Shown: positions 1 to 7,542 of the stretch, piece by piece
Layout of the letters: every line of letters begins with the position of its first letter
How positions within the stretch are numbered: position 1 is the stretch's first letter
Source: Planctomycetota bacterium
GTDB taxonomy: Bacteria > Planctomycetota > Planctomycetia > Planctomycetales > Planctomycetaceae
Assembly (NCBI GenBank): GCA_027624335.1
Contig: JAQBWV010000014.1
Coordinates: forward strand, 1-48,336
DNA: 48,336 nucleotides
Reading direction: 5' to 3'
Position numbers and translations under genes: made by a program
The notes under the pieces: generated by a model
The model's input: the letters and a program-made list of their open reading frames with translations, nothing else
Database searches by the model: none
What the model was told of the DNA's origin: nothing

Positions 1-374
1 GCTGCCAACTGGTCACGACGATTCCTGCGATTCTTCTTTGATGAGCCCGCCTGATCAAGATGCATGTCGGCCACGGACGACGAGTACCGCTCGTCCCACC
101 AGGCAACTGGCAAGTTTGTCGCTTCCGCAGCCCACTGTCCGAATTCTCTGGCCTGGCGAGCCTTACCGCCTTCATCGCCGCTGATGTGAACTGGCAGGCC
201 GACAACGAGCCCGCGCACTCCGTAGCCGCGCGCCAGTTGCCACAGCCACGCCGCGTCCAGTTCTCGCGTGCGGAGAGTGTAGTTTTCGAGCGGCAACGCC
301 ATTGTTTGTTCAGGGTTTGAAATCGCCACTCCGATCCGCTTCGTGCCGAAATCGATTCCAAACAACGCTCCCAT
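1..374 (-). CDS. ruvX: RuvX/YqgF Holliday junction resolvase-like nuclease (partial, C-terminus off the window)
   Basis: The protein begins MGALFGIDFGTKRIGVAIS, the RNase H-fold motif of YqgF/RuvX with the first catalytic Asp (D7). It continues with the LVVGLP strand motif and WWDERYSS, the D-E-R motif near the C-terminus. The frame stays open to base 1, where it ends in RDQLAA, so only the last residues of a roughly 140-residue protein are missing. Family members are proposed Holliday junction resolvases and/or pre-16S rRNA 5'-end nucleases acting in the cytoplasm. The chosen ATG (374-372) gives the usual very short N-terminus. A GTG at 446-444 is in frame, overlaps the stop of the upstream regulator by 4 bases (GTGA) and has AGGTGG 7 bases ahead, so a start 24 codons longer by translational coupling is possible. 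Identity is sure, start less so. Confidence 0.9.
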   Translation of the reverse strand, partial: MGALFGIDFGTKRIGVAISNPEQTMALPLENYTLRTRELDAAWLWQLARGYGVRGLVVGLPVHISGDEGGKARQAREFGQWAAEATNLPVAWWDERYSSSVADMHLDQAGSSKKNRRNRRDQLA

Positions 375-442
375 GGACGGGACACCGTTGGCAGCCTGCG
401 GTGTCGAGTCAGTTCTGGGGTTATGTCCGTCGGCGCGATTAG

Positions 443-1153
443 TCACAGGTCTACCACCTGTGATTCATCGTTGGCGGTGACTGCCTGCGGCAGAATCTCG
501 ACCAGCAGGTGTTCGGCAGAAGAATGTTTAAGAGTGGTTTCGCCGGTCGCCAGTTGAAGTGTGACGCTGCCAGCTTCGGCGTCGACCTCCTGGATGGTGG
601 CGACGGAACCAACTACCAGGCCGGAATCGCTGAGGTAACGCAGAAACTCGGGGTCCTGATTCAGAACACGGGCAAACCGGACATGCGAACCAGCGGGATA
701 TTCCACCAGCGGTATCGATTCAAGTGTGCCACCGCGGAGTGCTCCATCACGAGCGGGAATGGGATCCCCGTGGGGATCGACTTCCGGGCGACCCAGGAAA
801 TCATCAATTCGATCAATCAGAAAATCGCTGACGGCGTGTTCCATGTTTTCAGCTTCCTCGTGAACCTGATCCCATGTCAGATTCAGAGTCTGCACAAGAA
901 ACAATTCAATAACGCGATGCCTGCGGACAATCCGCATCGCGACCTGCCGTCCAGATTCGTTGAGCGTCACGCCTTCGTACGGGCGCCAGGTGGCATGTCC
1001 GGATTCGGCGAGCGTCTTCAGCATGCTTGTCACGGTGCCGGGGGAAACGTCCAAAGCATTCGCCAGATGCCCTGTCGACACGCACGCCACTCCCGACTTC
1101 AGCTCGATCTGCAGGATGGCTTTAAGGTAGTTTTCGACGGTCAGACTGGGCAT
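443..1153 (-). CDS. DtxR/MntR-family metal-dependent transcriptional regulator
   Basis: This 236-residue protein has the DtxR layout. An N-terminal winged helix (residues about 1-70, with VSPGTVTSMLKTL as recognition helix) is followed by a metal-binding dimerisation domain (about 75-140, containing RHRVIELF and HEEAENMEH) and a C-terminal FeoA/SH3-like domain (about 145-225). Visible ligands in DtxR numbering are H79, H98, E105 and H106. E102 replaces DtxR Cys102, as in Mn-sensing MntR. The usual N-terminal ligand (Met10 in DtxR, Asp8 in MntR) is N8, and MntR Glu11 is K11. The family represses metal uptake genes when loaded with Fe(II) or Mn(II). No uptake gene lies beside it; the neighbours are a TPR gene and ruvX. 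I start at MPSLTVENYL because the open frame upstream (to 1240) has no family-like sequence. TATAAC about 17 bases upstream could be a -10 box, but no good -35 is seen. Confidence 0.88.
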   Translation of the reverse strand: MPSLTVENYLKAILQIELKSGVACVSTGHLANALDVSPGTVTSMLKTLAESGHATWRPYEGVTLNESGRQVAMRIVRRHRVIELFLVQTLNLTWDQVHEEAENMEHAVSDFLIDRIDDFLGRPEVDPHGDPIPARDGALRGGTLESIPLVEYPAGSHVRFARVLNQDPEFLRYLSDSGLVVGSVATIQEVDAEAGSVTLQLATGETTLKHSSAEHLLVEILPQAVTANDESQVVDL

Positions 1154-1276
1154 ACGCGATTCGTTATAAAGAACCTTCAGAGAAATGGTTGCGAATTGCA
1201 CGACCACTGATCCGGACGATCTCAACCCTGAGCACGCCAACGGCGTTCAGTCAGTTCGCACCTGACATACTCGAAA

Positions 1277-2650
1277 CTAACCGCCCTGAAGTTTTTCCAG
1301 CCGCTTAAGTGTGTCGCGGTACTCGTACTGGACCGCCAGAACTTCGCCGTAATGTTCTTCGGCACCTTCGCTGTCGCTGGCGCTCTCACTCAGACGGCCG
1401 AGCCAGTAGTGGACTTCGAGAAACAGGTCTTCCTGTTCGTGGACGTCAATTTTCGGAACAGCCTTTTGAAACTGCCGTTTGGCCAGCGCATATTTTTTTT
1501 CCTGGATAAAACATCGCCCCAGAAAGGCGAGACATTTCGGTTCGATCCGGGAATCTCGACTGGCCTGCTGGAACAGCGGGATTGCTTCAGCGAACTTTGC
1601 TTCACTCATGAAACACTCAGCGAGGCGAAACTTGATTCGCAGGTCTCCGGGATATCGTTCAACGCGACCGCGAAGCATTTCCATTTCTCGAAGCAGTAAC
1701 TCCTTCTTCAAGTCCTTGATCTGCTCCGCTGCCTCTTCGGAGTCAACACCCCGCGACTTTGCGATATCGATGTTCTTCCGCATTCTGTCGAGTGCAACGT
1801 CTTCGACCTGCTCCCGAATGTTCATGTCGCCTCCAGAAAGTTCGACAGCCTTTTCGAGCATCTGGCTGGCTTCGTCGAACTTTCCATTGCGTTTGTAGAA
1901 GTCGCCCAGACGCAGGTAGTGATCTTTGTTGTCGGGCTCTTTTCGCAGCGCTCGCTGAAGATCGGCTTCTTCTGATTGTCCTGGACCATCCGCTGCGCCG
2001 GGCTTGCTGATGTTAAGGCGTTTCGCCACCTCGTGTGCTGCCATGACTCCTTTCGTGTCCTCGGCTCCCTCGTATCCACCGCGATCAATCACCTGTCTGG
2101 TCGCCGCCTGATTCGCTCGCATGCGGGCTGAACCGTCATCGGGGTCGATTCTGCAGATTCGTTCCCAGACAGTCACCGCGATCTTGAAGTCGCCTCGCTC
2201 TTCGTATAGTTCCGCAAGATGCTCCAGCAGCGTTTTGTTATTCGAATCATTCTCGACGGCACACTCGTAGGCGTAGACCGCGATCTCTTTGAATTCAAGA
2301 TGGACACAGGCTGCGCCCAGGTCGCCGTTGAGTTGTGCATCCCACGGATTGATTGCCAAACCTTCTTCACAGGCCAGATCGACGAGATTCCACTCCTTCT
2401 TCATTTGCCCCTTCTTGATACGTCCTCGCGGGCCCATGAGCTTCATGCCGGTCATTTTGGCGCCGGTCTTATTGTCGCCGTACTTCTTTCTCTCAGCACC
2501 ACGAAGCGTCTGCCGGAACAGCAGGTTTTCTGGAACAAGTCTCACACACTGCGAGAACATCTGGATGGCGTAATCCCAGTTCTGTTTCTGCATGGCCTCG
2601 GTACCACGGCGAAAGCAATCCGCCGCCAGTTTCTTGTTGTCGGCCGCCAT
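1277..2650 (-). CDS. TPR-repeat protein of unknown role
   Basis: This 457-residue soluble protein has no signal peptide or membrane span and is built of helical 34-residue repeats. Recognisable TPR-like units begin at CFRRGTEAMQKQNWDYAIQMF, AVENDSNNKTLLEHLAELYEERGDFKIAV, ALRKEPDNKDHYLRLGDFYKRNGKFDEA, and in the last third at FRLAECFMSEAKFAEAIPLF and LGRCFIQEKKYALAKRQF. A basic segment (KKYGDNKTGAK...RGRIKKGQMKKEW) separates the first repeat from the rest. TPR proteins are scaffolds, and the partner cannot be read from sequence. The start at MAADNKKL (2650) has GAGG upstream; an ATG nine codons earlier (2677) is in frame but less well placed. The gene lies 123 bases before the DtxR-type regulator on the same strand, so they could share a transcript. 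The coding call is firm; the function is unknown. Confidence 0.8.
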   Translation of the reverse strand: MAADNKKLAADCFRRGTEAMQKQNWDYAIQMFSQCVRLVPENLLFRQTLRGAERKKYGDNKTGAKMTGMKLMGPRGRIKKGQMKKEWNLVDLACEEGLAINPWDAQLNGDLGAACVHLEFKEIAVYAYECAVENDSNNKTLLEHLAELYEERGDFKIAVTVWERICRIDPDDGSARMRANQAATRQVIDRGGYEGAEDTKGVMAAHEVAKRLNISKPGAADGPGQSEEADLQRALRKEPDNKDHYLRLGDFYKRNGKFDEASQMLEKAVELSGGDMNIREQVEDVALDRMRKNIDIAKSRGVDSEEAAEQIKDLKKELLLREMEMLRGRVERYPGDLRIKFRLAECFMSEAKFAEAIPLFQQASRDSRIEPKCLAFLGRCFIQEKKYALAKRQFQKAVPKIDVHEQEDLFLEVHYWLGRLSESASDSEGAEEHYGEVLAVQYEYRDTLKRLEKLQGG

Positions 2651-2922
2651 ACCTGGTACCTCGTGGAGAAATCTCAAAACCTGTCCGGCAGCCCGAATCA
2701 GGCCGAACAGGGGTGGGAATCGTGACTGTCATGTCGTGAAAGTCAATCTACCAGACGACTTCGGCACTCGCCATAAGCGACCCTGCGATGGTCAGTTCGA
2801 AGGTCGTCAGAGATTGATACGTCCCCGGCATGTGCTGACATTCTCGAAGCGTTAGATTGTGCTTTGAGGACGCGGGGTGTGATTGGTCTTCAAAGTAAAC
2901 CTGCCAGAAGCGGAGAGACTCA

Positions 2923-3348
2923 TTGGCACAAGTACCATTCAACGTTGGATACCGGCGAGCACTGCGGCTGCGATGTCCCTTGTGCGGCAACGGGCGGATG
3001 TTTTCCGGCCTGATTCGGATGAATGAACGCTGCAGCTGCTGCGATTTCAAATTCGAGCGGGAGCCTGGTTACTTCCTCGGTTCAACGTACATCAACTACG
3101 GCTGGACGTCGGTCTCGTTGACGATCGGCTACATCGTGTTGCACGTCGTTCTTGGATATCCGAACAGTTACGTCATGTTTCCACTTGTTGCGTGGTTCAT
3201 GCTGTTCCCGATGTTCTTTCATCGGTATGCGCGGGCACTCTGGCTGGCGTTTGATTGCTTCTTCGACCACTCAGAATTGCAGGATATGTCTAAATATTCT
3301 GAAGAGAATTCTGAACAAACCGTCCCCGTGAGCGACACTTCCGGCTGA
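2923..3348 (+). CDS. DUF983-like small zinc-ribbon membrane protein
   Basis: The 141-residue protein starts at a TTG (2923) preceded by GGAGAG at an ideal distance. The first in-frame ATG lies after CPLCG and would remove half of the zinc ribbon, so TTG is preferred. The N-terminus has two Cys pairs, CPLCG and CSCCDF, typical of a treble-clef/zinc ribbon. The segment FEREPGYFLGSTYINYGWT follows, then two hydrophobic spans (SLTIGYIVLHVVLGY and FPLVAWFMLFPMFFH). This order and the size match DUF983 proteins, whose biochemical role is not established. It diverges from the TPR gene on the other strand and precedes the OmpH/LpxC block, but with about 200 bases between, so no operon is claimed. The tail is acidic and low in structure. 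Confidence 0.75.
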   Translation: MAQVPFNVGYRRALRLRCPLCGNGRMFSGLIRMNERCSCCDFKFEREPGYFLGSTYINYGWTSVSLTIGYIVLHVVLGYPNSYVMFPLVAWFMLFPMFFHRYARALWLAFDCFFDHSELQDMSKYSEENSEQTVPVSDTSG

Positions 3349-3553
3349 CGCCCCATATGCGATTTCGAGCATTCGCAGCGATCTGGGATCCATATTGACG
3401 CATTCGGGGACATGTGCAGAATACCGCGATCTGTGACGACATCGGCTCAATGATGAGTTGATCCCCAATCGAGGAATGGAAGCCCGTTCTGCAGTCGCGA
3501 ATTCTCTGCGAACTGCCACTGCGCATCCGGCCAGGCAAAGGAGTGCATCAGCC

Positions 3554-4210
3554 GTGAAGAAAATCGTATCTGTTATTGCCCTTGCATGTTGCATCGGGCT
3601 GACCGCCCCAGTCATGGGACAGGCTCAAACAACCGCCGCTCCTGCCGCTGCCGCTATCCCGGTGAAAATCGGTCTGGTGGATATGGCAGAGGTCTTCAAG
3701 AAGTACAACAAGTTTGAAGACATGCGGGCGGCACTGAAGGCGGAGATGGAAATCGCTCTCGCTGAAGCCAAGAAGATCGCTGCCGATGCTGAAAAGGTCA
3801 AAGAAGAGCTGAAGCTGCTCAAGCAGGGTACGCCGGAGTACATCAAACGCGAATCAGACCTCGCTCAGCTCAGTTCTGACTTCGAGGCCAAGCGCAAGCT
3901 TGCCAATCTCAATTACCAGCGAAAAGAAGCCGACATCTTCCAGAGCATTTATGTGGATGCGACAGCCGTGGTGAAGTTGTACGCCGAGCATTTCAAGTTC
4001 ACGATGGTCATGCGTTTCAACAGTGCCGAACTCGACAAAGCCGACCCGACGAGCGTCGTCAACGGTCTCAACAAGCTGGTGATTTACCATCGACCGCAGG
4101 ATGACATCACGGAAGCTGTGATCGATTACCTGAACCGTCGATACACGCCGACGACTCCGGCAACCACCGGCCCGCAGGCCACTCGCCCGACGGTGCCGGT
4201 TCGTAATTAG
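3554..4210 (+). CDS. Skp/OmpH-family periplasmic chaperone
   Basis: The 218-residue protein starts at GTG 3554. It opens with a signal peptide (KKIVSVIALACCIGLTAPVMGQA) and continues with IGLVDMAEVFKKYNKF, the conserved first strand of the Skp/OmpH family. A long charged helical region follows (about residues 60-150, rich in Ala/Lys/Glu), forming the tentacles of the trimeric chaperone. The C-terminal third (VKLYAEHFKFTMVMRF...) returns to the beta body and ends in a Pro/Thr-rich tail. Skp escorts outer-membrane proteins across the periplasm. The frame is open back to 3458, including an ATG at 3476. GTG 3554 is chosen because AAAGGAG lies 10 bases before it and the signal peptide then begins directly. 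It lies upstream of lpxC, as ompH-type genes often do, but a strong hairpin (4292-4321) separates them. Confidence 0.85.
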   Translation: MKKIVSVIALACCIGLTAPVMGQAQTTAAPAAAAIPVKIGLVDMAEVFKKYNKFEDMRAALKAEMEIALAEAKKIAADAEKVKEELKLLKQGTPEYIKRESDLAQLSSDFEAKRKLANLNYQRKEADIFQSIYVDATAVVKLYAEHFKFTMVMRFNSAELDKADPTSVVNGLNKLVIYHRPQDDITEAVIDYLNRRYTPTTPATTGPQATRPTVPVRN

Positions 4211-4291
4211 ACGGCTTTAACAGACAGTGCTTCGCTGTTTACGGCAGGCATGATTGCTGTTCGAACCGCCCTTCCGGACGTCAATACACTC

Positions 4292-4321
4292 CGGGACTTC
4301 CTCAATCGGGGAAGTCCCGGA
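4292..4321 (+). terminator. Strong hairpin, candidate terminator after the ompH-like gene
   Basis: An 11-bp perfect stem, CCGGGACTTCC pairing with GGAAGTCCCGG around an 8-base loop, lies about 80 bases after the ompH stop and about 120 bases before lpxC. It is followed by ATTCTTCG, which is only moderately T-rich, so termination may be partial. An attenuator or mRNA-stabilising hairpin is the alternative. Confidence 0.5.
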
Positions 4322-4441
4322 TTCTTCGTAAATCGGCGATCAGATCCGGAACGCTCTCGACGCTGTCCGAACCTTCTGTTCGCAAAGTCGCCACTTCGAG
4401 TCTGCCAGTTCCCACCGGCTGAAGACTAGCCGGGAGTAATG

Positions 4442-5317
4442 ATGCCCGTGAGATGTCAGCGAACAATCCGTAACGAAACAACGGCCAGGGGGATCGGCTT
4501 TCTAACCGGAGCCGACGTCACGTTGCGGTTCCTGCCGGCTCCTGAGAATCACGGCGTGGTCTTTCAGCGAGTCGACCTCAGCGACCAGCCCTGCGTCCCT
4601 GCAACTCACGAGTTCCTGGTTTCCCGTCAGCGACGAACGGCCATCTCCGGTAACGGAGCGACGATCGAACTGGTCGAGCATGTCATGTCAGCGCTCGCCG
4701 GTCTGCAGGTTGATAATTGCCTGGTCCAGCTGGATGCCCCCGAAACGCCAGGCTTTGATGGTTCGTGCCAACCGGTCGTCGATGCGTTGCTGCTCGCTGA
4801 CTTCGAAAACCAAACTGCTACGAGACGAATCCTGAGAGTGGCTCGACCACTGCACGTCACCTCCGAAGACGGCAGCATGATCGATGCCAGACCGTTTGGT
4901 CGAGACGGGCTCACCATTACCTACATGCTGGATTACGGATCGAACTCACCGATCCCCGCTCAGAGCTACACCGTCGATGTGACTCCGGAAACGTTCGTCA
5001 ACGAAATCGCTTTTGCCCGAACGTTCATCCTCGACAGCGAGATCGCCTCACTCAAGGCGCTGGGATACGGACCGAGGACCACTTCCCACGACCTGCTTGT
5101 CTTTACCGCCGATGGAGTGCTGGAAAACGAACTCAAAGCTGCCGATGAATGTGCTCGTCATAAAATTCTGGACTGCATTGGCGACTTTGCACTGACTGGC
5201 TGCGATGTCCAGGGCTATTTCAACGCCTGGCGAACCGGGCACCAGACAAATCACGAACTGATGCGGCAACTGAAAGATGTATGCGTGGATAAGGATCGTG
5301 AAACGCTGGTTGCTTAG
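4442..5317 (+). CDS. lpxC: LpxC, UDP-3-O-acyl-N-acetylglucosamine deacetylase
   Basis: LpxC catalyses the committed, Zn-dependent deacetylation step of lipid A synthesis in the cytoplasm. The 291-residue protein aligns end to end with the family. It has E77-V-E-H80 (first zinc His), the DAPETPGFDGS motif at about residues 98-108, H240-x3-D244 in RHKILDCIGDFAL (second and third zinc ligands), and catalytic H267 in RTGHQTNHELM. There is no fused FabZ domain, unlike some Bacteroidetes enzymes. Two ATGs are adjacent (4439 and 4442). GGGAG at 4432-4436 sits 2 bases before the first and 5 before the second, so the second is chosen. lpxA follows after 125 bases that contain a dispersed palindrome. 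LpxC is normally controlled at the protein level; nothing regulatory is visible here. Confidence 0.95.
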   Translation: MPVRCQRTIRNETTARGIGFLTGADVTLRFLPAPENHGVVFQRVDLSDQPCVPATHEFLVSRQRRTAISGNGATIELVEHVMSALAGLQVDNCLVQLDAPETPGFDGSCQPVVDALLLADFENQTATRRILRVARPLHVTSEDGSMIDARPFGRDGLTITYMLDYGSNSPIPAQSYTVDVTPETFVNEIAFARTFILDSEIASLKALGYGPRTTSHDLLVFTADGVLENELKAADECARHKILDCIGDFALTGCDVQGYFNAWRTGHQTNHELMRQLKDVCVDKDRETLVA

Positions 5318-5378
5318 TTCCAGTTTCGCCTTAGTACTCGTTCCACGATTAAAGAGTTGGAAGTCAGGATCTTCGTGG

Positions 5379-5396
5379 GGTGCGTCTCGACGCACC
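5379..5396. repeat. Dispersed palindrome, copy 1 (GGTGCGTC-TC-GACGCACC)
   Basis: A perfect 8-bp inverted repeat with a 2-base centre lies between lpxC and lpxA. The same arms recur at 19840-19857 (centre AA), degenerate at 19802-19819, and as a shorter GTGCGT/ACGCAC version at 26562-26577. All copies are intergenic. It resembles REP-type extragenic palindromes. Confidence 0.7.
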
Positions 5397-5442
5397 ACAG
5401 CGTCTGAAAACATCGATCTTCATTCAGGACAAGGATGTCCCC

Positions 5443-6294
5443 ATGTCAACAAGAATATCTCGTCTATCAGACGTGCATCAGTCGGCCCGGATTGGCGACG
5501 GTGTTGAGATCGGGCCGTTCTGCATTGTCGGACCTGATGTCACGATCGGTGCCGGCACCAGACTCGACAGTCACGTATCGATTCAGGGTCAAGTGACCAT
5601 TGGCGAGCGAAATCGTTTCTGGCCGAACTGCGTCATTGGCGGCGAACCGCAGGACGTCAGCTTCCGTGCTGATGCTGACACCGGTGTTGAAATCGGTAAC
5701 GACAATCTGTTCCGCGAAGGCGTAACGGTCAGTCGAGGCGCCGAAAAGGAAGACCACTGGACTCGCATCGGCAACAGCAACATGCTGATGGCGAACGCAC
5801 ATGTCGCTCACAACTGCCACATTTTCGACAACACATTTCTGGTTAACGGCGTTCTGCTCGGCGGGCACGTTCACGTTCAGGACCGGGCAATCATCTCGGG
5901 CAATAGTGTCGTTCACCACTTCGCCACGATCGGAACGCTGGCGTTTGTCAGCGGAGGCTGCCGGGTACCGACAGACGTTCCGCCATACATGCTGGCCTGC
6001 GGCAGCGATAACCCGGACGTTCGAACGATTAACCTGGTTGGCATGCGCCGAGCGGGAATTGCCGAGTCGACAATTCGAACGATCAAACGGGCGCATCGAC
6101 TGATCTATCGCGAACACAAACGCATCGACGAAGTTCGCCGGATATTCGACGACGAACTTGAGGGAGTGATCCCACTGGAACTCAACACGCTGCTTACTGC
6201 CTTTGAACAGCAAAGAGCCGGTAAACAAGGCCGAGCCCGTGAAGCGGTTCGAAATGCTCCACCGGATGTTTCACGAGATTCGAAAGCCGCCTGA
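5443..6294 (+). CDS. lpxA: LpxA, UDP-GlcNAc (or GlcNAc3N) O/N-acyltransferase
   Basis: LpxA transfers a hydroxyacyl chain from ACP to position 3 of the UDP-sugar, the first step of lipid A synthesis. The 283-residue protein has the left-handed beta-helix hexapeptide repeat pattern from residue about 10 to 190 (IGDGVEIGPFCIVG, VTIGAGTRL, and so on). The family motif GGEPQDVSF is present, as is NAHVAHNC with the catalytic His at H123 (E. coli H125). The C-terminal helical domain (about 200-260) is present, and a polar tail makes it slightly longer than the usual 262. Start ATG 5443 has AAGGA 7 bases ahead; the open frame upstream to 5380 overlaps the palindrome and is not used. The gene 27 bases downstream encodes an oxidoreductase of the type that makes a 3-keto UDP-sugar, so the acceptor may be the 3-amino sugar. 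Confidence 0.95.
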   Translation: MSTRISRLSDVHQSARIGDGVEIGPFCIVGPDVTIGAGTRLDSHVSIQGQVTIGERNRFWPNCVIGGEPQDVSFRADADTGVEIGNDNLFREGVTVSRGAEKEDHWTRIGNSNMLMANAHVAHNCHIFDNTFLVNGVLLGGHVHVQDRAIISGNSVVHHFATIGTLAFVSGGCRVPTDVPPYMLACGSDNPDVRTINLVGMRRAGIAESTIRTIKRAHRLIYREHKRIDEVRRIFDDELEGVIPLELNTLLTAFEQQRAGKQGRAREAVRNAPPDVSRDSKAA

Positions 6295-6321
6295 CCTAAA
6301 AGACTACATTGAGAAATCAGC

Positions 6322-7359
6322 ATGAGCGATCTTCGAGTAATCGTTGTGGGCGTTGGGGCTCTGGGGAGACATCACGCTCGGATTCTTTCCGGCATGCCGG
6401 GCGTCAAACTGGTTGCCGTCGCAGAGCCGCGTGAAGAAATCGGGAAGCCAATCGCCGAGCAGCTCAAGACTCGCTGGGTGCCGAACGGTCTTGATTTGAT
6501 TGACGACATTGATGCTGCTTCAATTGTTGTCCCAACAACGCTACATGGCGACATCGCGGGAGAGTTCCTTGCCAATGGAATCCCGGTTCTGGTCGAAAAG
6601 CCACTGGCCGACTCGGTAGACGAGGCACAGCGACTGGTGTCTCTTGCTGAGACAAACAAGGCGGTTCTGCAGGTTGGCCATATCGAGCGTTTCAATCCAG
6701 CCATGATCGCCGCTCGCAAAGCCTGTGGCATTCCGAAATACATCCGAGCCGAACGCGTCAGCCCGTTTCCATTCCGCTCGACAGACATCGGCGTTGTGCA
6801 TGACCTGTTGATTCACGATATCGATCTCGTGCTGGATCTGGTGCGATCTCCCGTTCGACATGTGCAGGCATTTGGCATCCAGGTCGTCAGCAACCACGAG
6901 GACATTGTTAATGCGCGGCTTTTCTTCGAAAATGGAGCCATCGCCGACCTGACCGCCAGCCGCGTGAATCCGGATGCCCGCCGCGGATTGCAGGTCTGGT
7001 CTCCGTTGGGCTGCGTAAATATTGACCTGCAGGCGCGCGAAGTGACCAGCTACTCGCCGAGCGAAGCCTTGAGATACGGACGCTCTCCGCTGGAACTTGC
7101 TGGCGACCCCGGTGCCGACATCGAGCAGTTGAAAGCAGATATCTTTGGAAGATTCATCGAAGTCAACTCGGAGCCCGTGGCCGAAGGTGACGCGTTGACG
7201 GCGGAACTCCAGGAGTTTGTCGATTGCGTGCGCAATCAGACTAAGCCCGGCTGCAGCGGCCATGAGGCTCTCGAAGCCTTGAAAGTCGCTGAGCTGATAC
7301 TCCAGTCAATTGCGTCACACAACTGGGGTCAGTCAGGAAATATGGCTGCCGCTGCCTGA
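6322..7359 (+). CDS. Gfo/Idh/MocA-family NAD(P)-dependent oxidoreductase, GnnA-like by context
   Basis: The 345-residue protein begins with a Rossmann fold, VVGVGALGRHHARIL (residues about 8-22, GxGxxG plus the HxR of the family). It carries the LVEKPLA motif (about 91-97, catalytic-site Lys) and GHIERFNPA. LLIHDIDLVLDLV has the Asp/His pair typical of the C-terminal substrate domain. Members oxidise or reduce sugar hydroxyls. Its place directly after lpxA recalls GnnA, the UDP-GlcNAc 3-dehydrogenase that with the aminotransferase GnnB makes UDP-GlcNAc3N for amide-linked lipid A; this is context, not proof. No aminotransferase gene is seen in the window. The spacing of 27 bases suggests co-transcription with lpxA. 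The start at ATG 6322 fits the Rossmann N-terminus exactly. Family is sure, substrate inferred. Confidence 0.85.
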   Translation: MSDLRVIVVGVGALGRHHARILSGMPGVKLVAVAEPREEIGKPIAEQLKTRWVPNGLDLIDDIDAASIVVPTTLHGDIAGEFLANGIPVLVEKPLADSVDEAQRLVSLAETNKAVLQVGHIERFNPAMIAARKACGIPKYIRAERVSPFPFRSTDIGVVHDLLIHDIDLVLDLVRSPVRHVQAFGIQVVSNHEDIVNARLFFENGAIADLTASRVNPDARRGLQVWSPLGCVNIDLQAREVTSYSPSEALRYGRSPLELAGDPGADIEQLKADIFGRFIEVNSEPVAEGDALTAELQEFVDCVRNQTKPGCSGHEALEALKVAELILQSIASHNWGQSGNMAAAA

Positions 7360-7542
7360 CCACCGCCAACGTTTCGGCTGATGTCAGACTTCGAATTGCC
7401 ACAGACCCTTCGCGTGAAGCTGTGTGCCACGCTCCGCGATCCGTATCATCCGCCGCAGTTCTGGCGAGCAATGAGTTGCCGGACATTCCATTCGCATGCT
7501 CCAGCGCATCATTCTGAAGATGATCCGCGGAGGAAAATCTGC

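Noticed and set aside
60..320. 86-codon plus-strand frame
   Set aside because: It is the antisense shadow of ruvX, whose motifs are clear on the minus strand.
509..1210. 233-codon plus-strand frame
   Set aside because: It lies antisense to the DtxR/MntR-type gene and has no recognisable motif.
5467..6228. 253-codon minus-strand frame
   Set aside because: Shadow of lpxA; repeats in LpxA leave the opposite strand open.
7360..7542. M-box Mg2+ riboswitch ahead of mgtE
   Set aside because: No conserved M-box core or terminator pairing could be recognised.
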